Shown here one piece after another: positions 8,649 to 17,202 of a stretch of 19,735 nucleotides of DNA. Source of the DNA: Sporisorium sorghi. Taxonomy: Eukaryota > Basidiomycota > Ustilaginomycetes > Ustilaginales > Ustilaginaceae. How positions within the stretch are numbered: the stretch's first letter is position 1; each line of letters begins with the position of its first letter. The translations under genes and the position numbers were made by a program. Location: the NCBI GenBank assembly GCA_023212695.1, contig JALCCG010000357.1, forward strand, positions 1 to 19,735. Reading direction: 5' to 3'. The notes under the pieces were generated by a model. That model saw only the letters and a list, made by a program, of their open reading frames with translations. It was not told where the DNA came from and searched no databases.

Positions 8649-8707
8649 AGCCGGCTTCCGATTGCGGTCAATATATATGCAGCTATGCTCACGTGGTTTC
8701 ATCGCAA

Positions 8708-8809
8708 GCATTGATAGTGTAGGGGTATCATGAGTCGTTGCCACTCATCGCTTTCCTGAGGCGTGACTACCGATTCGACTCGACCGGGGTTCGAGTCCCC
8801 GTCAATGCA
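8708..8809 (+). tRNA. tRNA-Gly (GCC) with a 31-nt intron
   Basis: The gene folds into a standard cloverleaf. The acceptor GCATTGA (8708-8714) pairs perfectly with TCAATGC (8802-8808), with discriminator A at 8809. The D arm starts TAGTGTAGGGG, which matches the A box TRGYNNANNNG exactly. The anticodon stem AGTCG (8733-8737) pairs with CGACT (8776-8780), and the loop holds T33 and anticodon GCC at 8740-8742, which reads GGC and GGU glycine codons. An intron of 31 nt (8744-8774) sits after position 37, the usual place for eukaryotic tRNA introns. The variable loop is short (CGAC). The T arm CGGGG-TTCGAGT-CCCCG contains a perfect B box, GGTTCGAGTCC. TTTCCTTTTG just after the 3' end supplies a Pol III terminator. 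CCA is not encoded. Confidence 0.93.
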
Positions 8810-8814
8810 TTTCC

Positions 8815-8818
8815 TTTT
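8815..8818 (+). terminator. RNA polymerase III terminator of tRNA-Gly
   Basis: T4 run five bases after the tRNA 3' end, with another T4 run following at 8821-8824. This is the standard Pol III stop signal. Confidence 0.6.
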
Positions 8819-8867
8819 GCTTTTGTCTTTCGTCTCTGCTTTTTGGACCCTGGCTGCTTCGGTGAAT

Positions 8868-8896
8868 TATTATTTATTTATTTATTTATTTTTTTT
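8868..8896. repeat. (TTTA)n microsatellite in the RPR2 promoter
   Basis: About five TTTA units followed by a T-run, in the 174-base gap between the tRNA and the ATG at 8984. The AT-rich block may serve as core promoter of the downstream gene; that is inference. Confidence 0.7.
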
Positions 8897-8983
8897 GGAG
8901 AAATCTCACCTCAATCCTTCTTGGAACGTCTTCACCACCCTCACACCAATGGCACAGTAGCTCCTGCTCAAAGGGCCCACACC

Positions 8984-10021
8984 ATGCCACCAAGAGGCTC
9001 AATCCCGCAGCAGCAAAAGGGCAAGCAGTCCAAGGGCGGCTCGTCTGCTCCAAAACCAGGCCCAACGTGGACCGCACCCAAATCCATTACCCACCCAGAA
9101 CACCACCATACGCTCAACCACCTCGACCAGGTCGCCTCGTATTATGCAGCTGTTTCGACCTCGTCCTCAAAAGCGCTTTCGAGCGATGCGGCGTGCAGGC
9201 TGCAAGCCGAGATGGTGCGATCGGCCAAGACGCTCTCGCGCAAAGCGGTGATCCGGATGGACACGGGTGTCAAGAGGGCATCGTGTGCAACGTGCGATAC
9301 TGTCTTGATACACGGCTTGACGGCGAGTGTGAGGAGCAGGGTCAGTGGACCACACGATCACGTGATCAAGTCGAGGTGTAGTGTGTGTGGGACGGTGTCA
9401 AGGCGGCCGGCGCCGGATCTGATTCCAGCGCTGCGGAGAGAAGGGGCAGCCCAAGAGGATCAGCAAGAAGCAGACGTCAAGAAGGGCTCTGATAGGATCC
9501 CGCAGAGGCAAAGAAGAAGGACAGCTTCGATCAAAAAGCAATTGCTACGACAGGCCGACTCGCTACCGGCGCCGCACGCCGCACCACTGTCGAGGAAGCA
9601 AAGAAGCGAACAACGACGCGCTCGCATTGCAAAGCGTGCAACCTCCTGCCCTTCAACTGCTGGACCATCTACAACGAACCCAGCACTTGGCTCACAAGCA
9701 CACCCGATCGATGTGCCCACATCGGCACCGCCCGAGCCACCTACATCGCCAACCCTCGCATCACAGGACGACGCATCGCCCCAACGGAAGCGCCGAACCC
9801 CACGCCCTCAACTCGCACACTTCAACGACCGCGTCCACGCCTCGCACTGGGACGACGTCTTCGCCAAACTCCGCCCCTCTGACGATGCCAAAGACGACTC
9901 GACACAAGCTTACTCTAGACAGGCGCTCGAGTACTGGCAGAAAGCAGCACGCTCGCGAGGCGACCACCTGGTGCTCCGCGGCGTCGGTAAAAACGGCGCG
10001 CTCGGACCGCAGCTTCCCTAG
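8984..10021 (+). CDS. RPR2: RNase P/MRP protein subunit, Rpr2/Rpp21/Snm1 family (345 aa)
   Basis: Rpr2/Rpp21 proteins are zinc-binding subunits of nuclear RNase P, which removes 5' leaders from pre-tRNAs; the related Snm1 belongs to RNase MRP. The diagnostic domain covers about residues 44-140: two helices (LNHLDQVASYYAAVS, then CRLQAEMVRSAKTLSRKAVIRMD), then VKRASCATCDTVLIHGLTASVRSR and RCSVCGTV. The zinc site is C101/C104 and C132/C135. After about residue 145 comes a long basic, low-complexity tail (RQRRRTASIKKQL, KQRSEQRRARIAKRA, SPQRKRRTPRPQ), much longer than in human Rpp21, and a conserved-looking end (LEYWQKAARSRGDHLVLRGVG). I chose the ATG at 8984 because the frame is open further upstream but runs back through the tRNA and T-rich promoter, and because its context is CACACCATGCC. 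The symbol is by family; it could equally be the Snm1 counterpart. Confidence 0.88.
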   Translation: MPPRGSIPQQQKGKQSKGGSSAPKPGPTWTAPKSITHPEHHHTLNHLDQVASYYAAVSTSSSKALSSDAACRLQAEMVRSAKTLSRKAVIRMDTGVKRASCATCDTVLIHGLTASVRSRVSGPHDHVIKSRCSVCGTVSRRPAPDLIPALRREGAAQEDQQEADVKKGSDRIPQRQRRRTASIKKQLLRQADSLPAPHAAPLSRKQRSEQRRARIAKRATSCPSTAGPSTTNPALGSQAHPIDVPTSAPPEPPTSPTLASQDDASPQRKRRTPRPQLAHFNDRVHASHWDDVFAKLRPSDDAKDDSTQAYSRQALEYWQKAARSRGDHLVLRGVGKNGALGPQLP

Positions 10022-10326
10022 CCGCTTGAACAAAGTATACCCATGACCTACATGCAAATGATCGCTTTGAGTGAGAGAGAGCCTGCGTATTGCGGGAGGA
10101 ACGTGTGCGCGTGTAAGAGCGTGGTGGTGGATTAGATGGCAAGGGGCAGTAGAAGAACATGACAAAAGATCCTGAGGGGCGCCGGAGAGTAAGAGTAGAG
10201 CAGTCGAGAGAGAGAGAGAGAGAGAGAGGGCGCGAGAGAGCGGGAATGGACAACACGACAAAGTTTATCAACAGAGGCCAAAACGGATGAAGAAACAGCA
10301 ACTCCATACCGCCAGCTGCATGCATC
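10022..10326. other. Convergent intergenic region with (GA)n repeat
   Basis: Shared 3' region of two convergent genes (stops at 10021 on plus and 10327 on minus). It contains a perfect GA repeat of about 23 bases at 10206-10228. No gene is seen. Confidence 0.7.
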
Positions 10327-10994
10327 TCACATGACGATGCACTTGCTCCCTTGTGGTTCGGGCCCGCCCTCCTGGGTGCCCTTGTCCGTCTCGCCGAGCA
10401 TGGCCTCGAACGCCTTGGCGACATTGGCATTGTGCCGTGCGCTCACCTCGATCCAGGCGGCTTTGAGCTCTGCAGCAAGCTGCTTGCCTTCGGCCTCCGA
10501 GACCTGCCTCTGCACGTGCAGGTCGCTCTTCTGGCCCACAATGACGCAGGGGACGGATTCGGTGCCCGTGTAGTTGAGGATCTTGTCGTAGACGGTCTGA
10601 ACCATGTCGAAGCTGTTGCGCGATGCGATGCTGTAGACGAGCATGTAGCCGTGGATGCCGATGGCGTGTTTCGAGTTGAGGATCGAGTACTCGTCCTGAC
10701 CCGCCGTGTCGATGATGTCGCAGTCGTACTCCTGACCCTTGTGGGTGATGGTCTTTTGGAAGATGTTTTCAATGGTGGGATAGTACGAGTCCACAAACGC
10801 GTCCTCGACGTATCGCACGATGAGCGATGATTTGCCTGCGTTGCCGTGATGGAGGAAAGATGGTCAGCAAGGAAGAGGAGTGACGGAGCAGTGCATGCAA
10901 GCAACCATAGAAAGCTCCACTTACCGACGGAACGAGAGCCGAGCACGGCGATCTTTCTCTTCTTGCGAAGGGTGGAGCTTCCGGGAACGGACAT
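10327..10994 (-). CDS. RHB1: Rheb-family small GTPase, two exons (192 aa)
   Basis: Rheb is a farnesylated Ras-like GTPase that, bound to GTP, activates TOR complex 1 and in fungi also affects basic amino-acid uptake. Exon 1 is 10994-10925, exon 2 is 10835-10327. The 89-nt intron has GTAAGT and GCAG ends and interrupts the glycine codon of the P-loop (phase 1). Motifs: P-loop G19-SRSVGKS-26, with the Rheb-typical Arg at the Ras Gly12 position; effector loop DSYYPTIEN (39-47); DTAGQDEYS (66-74); and CaaX box CIVM (189-192), a farnesylation signal. Length and order match human Rheb (184 aa). Unusual points: the G4 motif NKxD reads QKSD (125-128) and the G5 SAK reads SAR (155-157). The start ATG at 10994 fits Rheb length; a second in-frame ATG lies seven codons upstream (MHPPFAIM) and would add only those residues. 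Confidence 0.95.
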
Positions 10995-11194
10995 GATGGC
11001 GAAGGGTGGATGCAAGAGAGTAGAGAGAAAGGGTTGCTGGTGTGGAGCGCGTGCGTCGATGTGACGAGTGGTGAGGTGCTGCTGTTGGATCCGAGAGCAG
11101 CTGGGCGATGCAAAGTGCGGGTATCAAAGCTGGCAGAAAGTGAGCAAAGGAGAGGATGCCGGAGAGGGCCGACTTGGATGTGCGGTGGGGGCGG

Positions 11195-11203
11195 TATATA
11201 AAG
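11195..11203 (-). promoter_or_regulatory. TATA box, probably of the Rheb gene
   Basis: The plus strand reads TATATAAAG and the minus strand CTTTATATA, so it contains TATATA in either direction. It is about 200 bases upstream of the Rheb ATG on the minus strand, and no gene follows on the plus strand, so I assign it to Rheb. The plus-strand reading is actually the better consensus match. Confidence 0.4.
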
Positions 11204-11326
11204 GGTGGAGATCAACAACGACGACGACGACGACTGCGACGACCGACGGAGGTGTTGGTTGGTAGACAAGGTTGAGATTGAGCTTGCTCGAGAGCCTTTG
11301 GCGCAGCACCGAACCGGAGTTGCAAA

Positions 11327-11348
11327 AGAGAGAGAGAGAGAGAGAGAG
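11327..11348. repeat. (GA)n microsatellite
   Basis: Twenty-two bases of alternating A and G. Confidence 0.95.
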
Positions 11349-11494
11349 CAGTAAAAGTGTTGACCTCCTCGCCTTGGCCCTTTCTCAATTTTTGTGTCGG
11401 ACTTGCGACTTGACCAATGCCCGTCTAACAATTGGTAATTTTGGTAATTTTCGCATAAAAAAAATACAAATCACCTGTTCAGGCAGCAAGCCGC

Positions 11495-11495
<1 letters not shown>

Positions 11496-11528
<33 letters not shown>
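11496..11528. repeat. (AGC)11 trinucleotide repeat
   Basis: Eleven perfect AGC units. It is outside any supported gene. Poly-Ala or poly-Leu/Cys open frames across it on either strand come from the repeat only. Confidence 0.95.
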
Positions 11529-11529
<1 letters not shown>

Positions 11530-12393
11530 TGGAGAGAGACTCTCTGCAACTGACTGCAACCGGAAGGTGGCATGAAAGCGCGGCGCGAAACCGTGCATTT
11601 TTGCTTTTGTTCTCTCCCGCTCGCAGTGTCGGAATGCTCGATAGACGGACGGTCCGCTTTTCATTTGGATGGAGTGGGTCGCATATCACGGGCGTGCTGC
11701 GGCAAGCTCAGTGGCTGCAACAGGACCGCTCTTTGGGAGGCTCGCTCGATGTGAGACAAGCGAGACTACTCTCGACGCAAGCGATTTGGTGTCGCACGAT
11801 CAGCGCGCTCGCTCAAGTCGTTGCGGGGGCTGGTGGAGAGGAACGGCCCGACGACCGCCCGACGGCACTCGTGCAGCAGGCGCATGCAGCCTAGCTATGC
11901 GGCACGGCAATGAAAGCGTGGCGGCGTCTTTTGCATAGGGCTGCATTCCTCAAGCCCACACGAAGGGAAAAGGCCCGGGGCTCTTGCTCTCTTGTTCAGA
12001 TCAAATCGGGGATCCCGTGTGACACCATTCTTGCAGATAAGGAATGATTAAACAGAGGGATTGCTTGACTAAGTCCGAAGGTGGACCAGCTATGATGGCA
12101 CTGTCCTGCTGCTTGATAAAGTCGTTCATCAGCTCGCCTGCTATTGTAGCTGCACGGCACACGAACCGCGATAGCCGCGCTGCCCCCACCTCTGCAGCTT
12201 CTAATCTCGATGACTTCAGCTGTGGGTTCAGCAAATCGGGAGAAGGGTCTTGAGTCGAAGCTGTCTGTCGCCGTCAATGATACTCATAGCCTCGGCGAGA
12301 CCGACACGGCCTGTCGGGATCGACACACGGCATAGAAAGCGAGAGGCTTGATCAGAACCCGAGCCAGGCAGCGGAAGACGGACCCTTTGCAAG

Positions 12394-12402
12394 TATTTAA
12401 AT
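12394..12402 (+). promoter_or_regulatory. TATA-like element on the plus strand
   Basis: TATTTAAAT, about 220 bases upstream of a short plus-strand open frame at 12624. The distance resembles the promoter-to-ATG spacing seen for other genes here, but no complete gene follows. Confidence 0.25.
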
Positions 12403-12485
12403 GCCCAACCCGTGGCACGCCAACCCGCTGTCTCGGAACATCCGGCCTATGGCTTTGCTTGGCAACTGAGGCGGCTTTTTTGAGC

Positions 12486-12543
12486 TGTCACTCTGTCACT
12501 TTGTCACTCTGTCACTCTGGTCATCTTGTCACTCTTGTCACTC
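12486..12543. repeat. 8-bp minisatellite, TGTCACTC type
   Basis: About six head-to-tail copies of TGTCACT(C/T), one of them degenerate (TGGTCATCT). The unit varies between 8 and 9 bases. Confidence 0.85.
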
Positions 12544-12623
12544 CATCACCCCAACACTTTGTTCTTATCAAAACTCAGCCACAGACACTCTCGACTCGAA
12601 ATTCTAGCGTAAAGTTTGACATT

Positions 12624-12732
12624 ATGCCTCGTAGCAACGAGGGCGCCCAGAAATACATTCAGCTACACCAGCCGACACCCCTAGCCTGTCGACGATCATG
12701 TCCAGATTAGCGCAAGACCCTCGACGAACAAG
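12624..12732 (+). other. Possible orphan first exon
   Basis: A 28-codon open frame starts at 12624 (MPRSNEGAQKYIQL) and stops at 12710. A second ATG at 12698 opens MSRLAQDPRRT and runs directly into AAGGTGAGT at 12731, a strong 5' splice site. With the TATA-like TATTTAAAT upstream and a C/T-rich leader, this looks like the front of a gene. However, 140 bases later the MFS gene ends on the opposite strand and I cannot find a second exon. It may be a remnant, a non-coding transcript or chance. Confidence 0.2.
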
Positions 12733-12869
12733 GTGAGTGGAAAGCGAGCCATCCATCAACACGAAAAAGAAAAAGGGAAAAACTAAATATGGTATCACAA
12801 AGCAGAGCGAGCTGTCCACGAACCAACCAGCCAGTCAATCCATCACGACATGACTTCGCTTGGATCGAC

Positions 12870-14384
12870 TTAGATGGTGTAGGTGAATCCAGGGCGGTCG
12901 TCGACCACCTTGCGGCCAGCACGGATCTTCTTGTTGGCAGCGTAAAAGTAGAACGTGAAGCCCAGACCGCACAGCACGTTGAACGCCTGGCAAGCCAGGG
13001 TGGCGTACAGACCCTTGCGGTACAGAGGGGCATCCTTCTCGTTGAAGGCCAGCGAGGCAAAGATGCCGCCGATACCACCAAACATGATGACGATTACCGA
13101 AGTGAACGACTTCTTGCTCTGTCCGGCGACGTTGTTCTGCGAGAAGTTGAGCACGAAGGGGATGTTGGCGTTGGCACCCCAGACACCGAGGAAGCATCCG
13201 GCAAGCTGCACGTGGCGCTGCTTGGTAGCAAAGAGCATGCCCAAACCAGCGATGGTCAGCAGGCACTGGGCGATCAGGATCGGCATTCGGATGAAGAAGC
13301 GGTCGGCAATCACGGCGGTGGCGAAGGCTCCCACCATGGCAACGCAGTAAGGAGCAGCCGAGAGCAGGAACGAGTCCTTAATCGAATACGAGAGGCCTCG
13401 GAGAATGACGGGCAAGAAGTAGGCGAACGCGTACGTAGGCATGGTGGTGCACATGAACATGAGGCCGTAGAGCCAGATCTTGAGGTCCGTAGCGTATTTG
13501 CCGGCCTTTTTCCAGGTAAGAGCATCGGGTTTGGCGTCACCTCGGTCGCGTTGAATACGCGTCAAAATCATGTCGCGCTCCTCGATCGTCAGGAATCCCT
13601 TCTCCGCAGCCTTGTCGGGGAAGTCAAGGATGACAAAGTAGGCAATAACCGCGAGAAGGACAGTAGCAGCTCCCTCTAGCGCAAAGATGAGCCTCCACCC
13701 TTTGAAGGATCGGTCGGAAACCTTGATAAGAGAAATAGCGTAGGCGAGAATGTTGGAGAAACCCGAGACACCGACGGAGATGAGGTAGAAAGCCGACATG
13801 CGCACCTGCGACTCCCTACGGACGTACCACGTCGAGATGAGCCACACACAGGCCGGGAAGAAGCCAGCCTCGAAAGCACCGACCAGAGCACGGGTGACGG
13901 TCAGCTGCTGCCAGGTCTTGACGAAACCCTGTCCAATCATCACGATACCCCAGCAAAAGGCGATGAACGACAGCTGCTTAGCAGCACCGATCTTTCGCAG
14001 CAGCAAGTTGGATGGCATCTCGAGGAGGATGTAGGGGACGAAGAACATGAGCAGCGGGATACTGTAGTTGGTACCCGCCGTCAGCTTGAGCTCCACACCG
14101 GCACCAGCGATACGAGCGGCGGACAGGTTGGTACGGTCAATCAGCGCGATCGAGTACAGAGCACCCAGGATGGGCAGCAGTCGGAAGTCGACCTTTCTGC
14201 GCACACGCTTGATCTCGGCCTCGTCAAAGCCAGAGTTGATGTCTTCGGTGATCTGGTTGGCCTCGGCATCCTGCGACACACCCGTGCCCTTGGAGAGCGT
14301 CTGGGACTGGATGGGGTAGCCGAGCACCTCCTTCTCCTCCGAGTGGAGCGAGCCGGAGCGGTCTCGCGTTTCAGCGGCCGACAT
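12870..14384 (-). CDS. MFS permease, anion:cation symporter (allantoate permease-like) family (504 aa)
   Basis: This is a plasma-membrane transporter of the Dal5/Tna1/Vht1-like ACS family (TC 2.A.1.14), proton symporters that take up small organic anions such as allantoate, nicotinate or vitamins. The N-terminal cytosolic part is about residues 1-68, followed by about 12 hydrophobic segments. Family marks: ALIDRTNLSAARIAG (80-94) in TM1, GAFEAGFFPACVWLISTWY (169-187), a central loop after GWRLIFALEG (229-238), and NFSQNNVAGQSKK (413-425). The length is typical. The frame is uninterrupted, with no intron. The ATG at 14384 sits in CCCCACCATGTC, a good context. A TATAAG lies about 195 bases upstream. 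The substrate cannot be read from the sequence, and no neighbour suggests one. It is read toward the Rheb gene on the same strand but is separated by 1.9 kb, so the two are independent. Confidence 0.93.
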   Translation of the reverse strand: MSAAETRDRSGSLHSEEKEVLGYPIQSQTLSKGTGVSQDAEANQITEDINSGFDEAEIKRVRRKVDFRLLPILGALYSIALIDRTNLSAARIAGAGVELKLTAGTNYSIPLLMFFVPYILLEMPSNLLLRKIGAAKQLSFIAFCWGIVMIGQGFVKTWQQLTVTRALVGAFEAGFFPACVWLISTWYVRRESQVRMSAFYLISVGVSGFSNILAYAISLIKVSDRSFKGWRLIFALEGAATVLLAVIAYFVILDFPDKAAEKGFLTIEERDMILTRIQRDRGDAKPDALTWKKAGKYATDLKIWLYGLMFMCTTMPTYAFAYFLPVILRGLSYSIKDSFLLSAAPYCVAMVGAFATAVIADRFFIRMPILIAQCLLTIAGLGMLFATKQRHVQLAGCFLGVWGANANIPFVLNFSQNNVAGQSKKSFTSVIVIMFGGIGGIFASLAFNEKDAPLYRKGLYATLACQAFNVLCGLGFTFYFYAANKKIRAGRKVVDDRPGFTYTI

Positions 14385-14577
14385 GGTGGGGATAGGTGAA
14401 GAGGGAAAATGGGTTGTGTAGATAGGGATAAGGAGAGGAAGGGAATAGCCCGAGCCAGGGGAAATGAAAGAGCGTTGAGGAGCGTTGCTGGCTTCTCTGA
14501 GGGCAGAGGATGTAGGGAAGGGTTGGTGGGGAAGACGAGTTGGGGGGGGGGGGAATGGAGACTAGGAGGTGCCAGTT

Positions 14578-14585
14578 CTTATATT
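14578..14585 (-). promoter_or_regulatory. TATA box of the MFS gene
   Basis: AATATAAG on the minus strand, about 195 bases upstream of the ATG at 14384. A G12 run (14542-14553) lies between it and the gene. Confidence 0.45.
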
Positions 14586-17202
14586 CGACAGATGGAGCTT
14601 GCTACCACATAGCAACGGCAGTGGCATGATCAGAGCTACAGTACTGCCTGTCGAGGAGGCGCGGCATTGAGGCGATCTCCACAACTCGAGGTCAGGCACA
14701 CAATGTCGCGCGCGCGCATGGTGGGTTTGAATCGACGTGCGGGGTGCATACGTGTATGCGCTGCAGCCCACTTTTTCCGTCAGGCACGATTGCCCCACAC
14801 GAAAGGTACACGATCTCATGCTCGCTCGCGCGCTCAGCAACATCGTACATCTCCGGCCTCTCGAGAGACACGCAAACATCATCTCACTTGGGACTCCGCT
14901 CGAGGTTTTTTTTTTTTTGATTGGGCGAGCAAGCTCACAGCCGGTCGAGGGGATGAGGATGACAGCAGATGGGCAGAGGGTCGGTCGATAGCCACGAGTC
15001 GACACTCCTCAGGCCATGTGTCGCTCGCGTGGGACCATGATCTCCCCATCCGGCTAGAGCGCAAACCTCTGCACCGAGCAAGGGCAAACTATGGACAATG
15101 CAGCAGCGGCCAAGCCGGTGCCGGTGCCTGGCTGTGCTAGACTCCACGAGGCTTGATAGCGAGGTCATGTGAAGCCTGACCATCGAGTGGCACTGCAGAC
15201 AGGGACGGTTCAAAACTCTAGGGGGACCAGCACGGCCTCGACCCTGTCGAAAAGTGCGGGGCGAGCGGGCACATTCGACACCAGAGTGGGAAAGGGGAGG
15301 CACACGAGCTCTGTGCTTGCCAGCCAGCCCTCAACGGTCAGCGCCAAGACTTTCATGTCTCTCTGTGTCGAGAGCGAGAGAAACAGGGCCAAGAGAAAGA
15401 GAAGGCGTCTGGGGGAAAAGAGGAGAGAGAGAGAGATCTAGCCCTCGCGCGATGCACAAACGGACAGGGGCGGCATCTGGCCAGTGTCAGGCTTGGCCCT
15501 CTCTGTGGCTTTTTTACCCCACGATGAATTCGCTTTTTTTTTTTTTTTTTTTTTTTTTTGCCTCGTGGCAAAATTCCGAACCCGAAAATGGAAATCGCAA
15601 ATTTCGCTCTCCGCTGCGATGCTGCGATGCTGCCAATCCGCCTCACTGCCTCGCTGCTTGGCTTCACCTCGAGCCAGCCCGCGCCAAGAACAAGAGGCTG
15701 CATCTTCTCGACCAGCTAAGGAGGAGCGGGACCTCAAACGAAACGCGCTCCTACACCTCTCTCTCACTCTCGCTGGCTTGCTCGCTGTCCGCACAAACCC
15801 AACGTTTGTTTTCCGAGCTGGTGGAGTTCTTGGCAGCAACACCACCTCGGTAGAGCCCGCTTTCGAACGCACAAACAGCCTAGGAATTCGCGTGTGCGGG
15901 TAAACTCAAACAGCCATCATCGTCGTCGACGACTGCGAGTGCGACTCGATCGTATGGTACCAAAGCAGCAGCGCTATCGCAGTTTCGAGCGAGGCAACGA
16001 GCGAAATCCCGCTCGGAGATCCAACCAAAACGGTCCTTGCCCTTGCCAATCCAAACGGCGACGTGCGGAACCGATGGTAACCCTTAGCTGGCCACTTTGG
16101 CCGTACCTCGATTGCTCTGGGAGCCGCGGAAGCTAGGTTCCCGTAGCAAGCAGGTAAAGGCGCCAAGGGCTGCCCCGCAACGGTCCAGACACCTTCTGTC
16201 CTTCGATGATGAGTCTCCACGCTCAGTCAACACGCTGTTGCGCGAGTCGCGAGGCGTGGCGTAGGATGGCAGGGCTTGGTATGCTGTGGCGTGGCATGGC
16301 GCGTGATGTTCTGTTCGCTGTTGCGCCAGCCACTGCGACCCTGTCTTGGAGCTCGGATCGTGCCACAATCGACGTTAATTTTGCGGGGTAAGACGCTACA
16401 AAAAGCTGACCCTGAAGCAGGGGCTGCTACATCGTTCCACTGCGAGACAAGCCTCTCGATGGGACGCCGGAAAAGGTACACGACCGTTCCCCGCAAAGCA
16501 AAGAGGATGCAGAACGCTCGAGTTCGGCTGTCTCATCGATGCGCTATCGCCTTCTCTCCGACGGAAGCTGCTCGATGGCACACCGCCAAGACAAGTCAGG
16601 CACCAACAACGCAACAGCCCCCCACACGTTGCCCCGCACGTCGAATCAACACAGTCGTCGCGGTCTCGGAATGTTTTGCAACACCGACGCAGTCTAGCGT
16701 CGCAGTTGGGTCGGAGCTCAACGTAACCCGCAAAGCCCTTTCTCTCTCCTTACACTGGGTCGATTTCTTGGCCATTTCTCTCGTGCATCTTGGCTGAGTA
16801 TGGAACGGCGGGACAACGAGAAAGCTTTGGTAAAAGTCTCCTGTGCGGGCCAAGCCACCGGCTTCTTCGTAGCCGGATCTCCCCCAGCGTTATGGGCGAA
16901 TGGAAGCGCATGAAAGTGCAGCTCGGGTGCGGAGGATTAGCGGCGAAGTGCGGAGCACAGGATCGTTTGGGGGGTTCTGTGCATCGATCCGCGCAACCCG
17001 ATGCCGTGCCGTCGATGCGTCAACACTCGCACGATTCTCGCAAGCCTACGCATCGCCTCGATCGGCACATTTGACAAGCAGATCATCGCTTCGTGCGCTA
17101 AGCTTTCGGCGAATCCAAATCACTTCTCGCGGCTTCTTCCAAGTCGGCTTTGGTCTCGACAAAGCAGGAGAATTCCTCAGGACAGAGTTCCAAAGCTAAA
17201 TC
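14586..17202. other. 2.6-kb region without a recognisable gene
   Basis: Open frames exist on both strands (for example 14667-15140 and 15254-15853 on plus, 15438-15872 on minus), but they overlap each other, cross homopolymers (T13 at 14906-14918, T26 at 15534-15559) and show no domain or family resemblance. I looked for integrase or other Pol sequence continuing from the retroelement at 17203-19105 and did not find any. It may be old transposon debris or simply a long intergenic region. Confidence 0.5.
15534..15559. repeat. T26 homopolymer
   Basis: Twenty-six consecutive T on the plus strand. It could be the poly-A tail of an old retroposed sequence inserted in the minus orientation, but I see no source gene beside it. 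Confidence 0.9.

Larger units (their letters stand above)
10995..12869. other. Intergenic region between the Rheb and MFS genes
   Basis: The first 200-300 bases are the Rheb 5' UTR and promoter. Further right lie an ACG repeat (11218-11235), a GA repeat (11327-11348), an AT-rich patch (11430-11475), an AGC repeat (11496-11528) and an 8-bp minisatellite (12486-12543). Small open frames (for example 11996-12277, minus, and 12044-12253, plus) have no coding character I can defend. The last part, about 12735-12869, is the MFS 3' UTR. Confidence 0.55.

Noticed and set aside
11385..11573. Poly-alanine open frame on the minus strand
   Set aside because: It arises only from the AGC trinucleotide repeat and has no other protein-like sequence.
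12789..13679. 296-codon open frame on the plus strand
   Set aside because: It is antisense to the MFS permease, whose family identity is clear.
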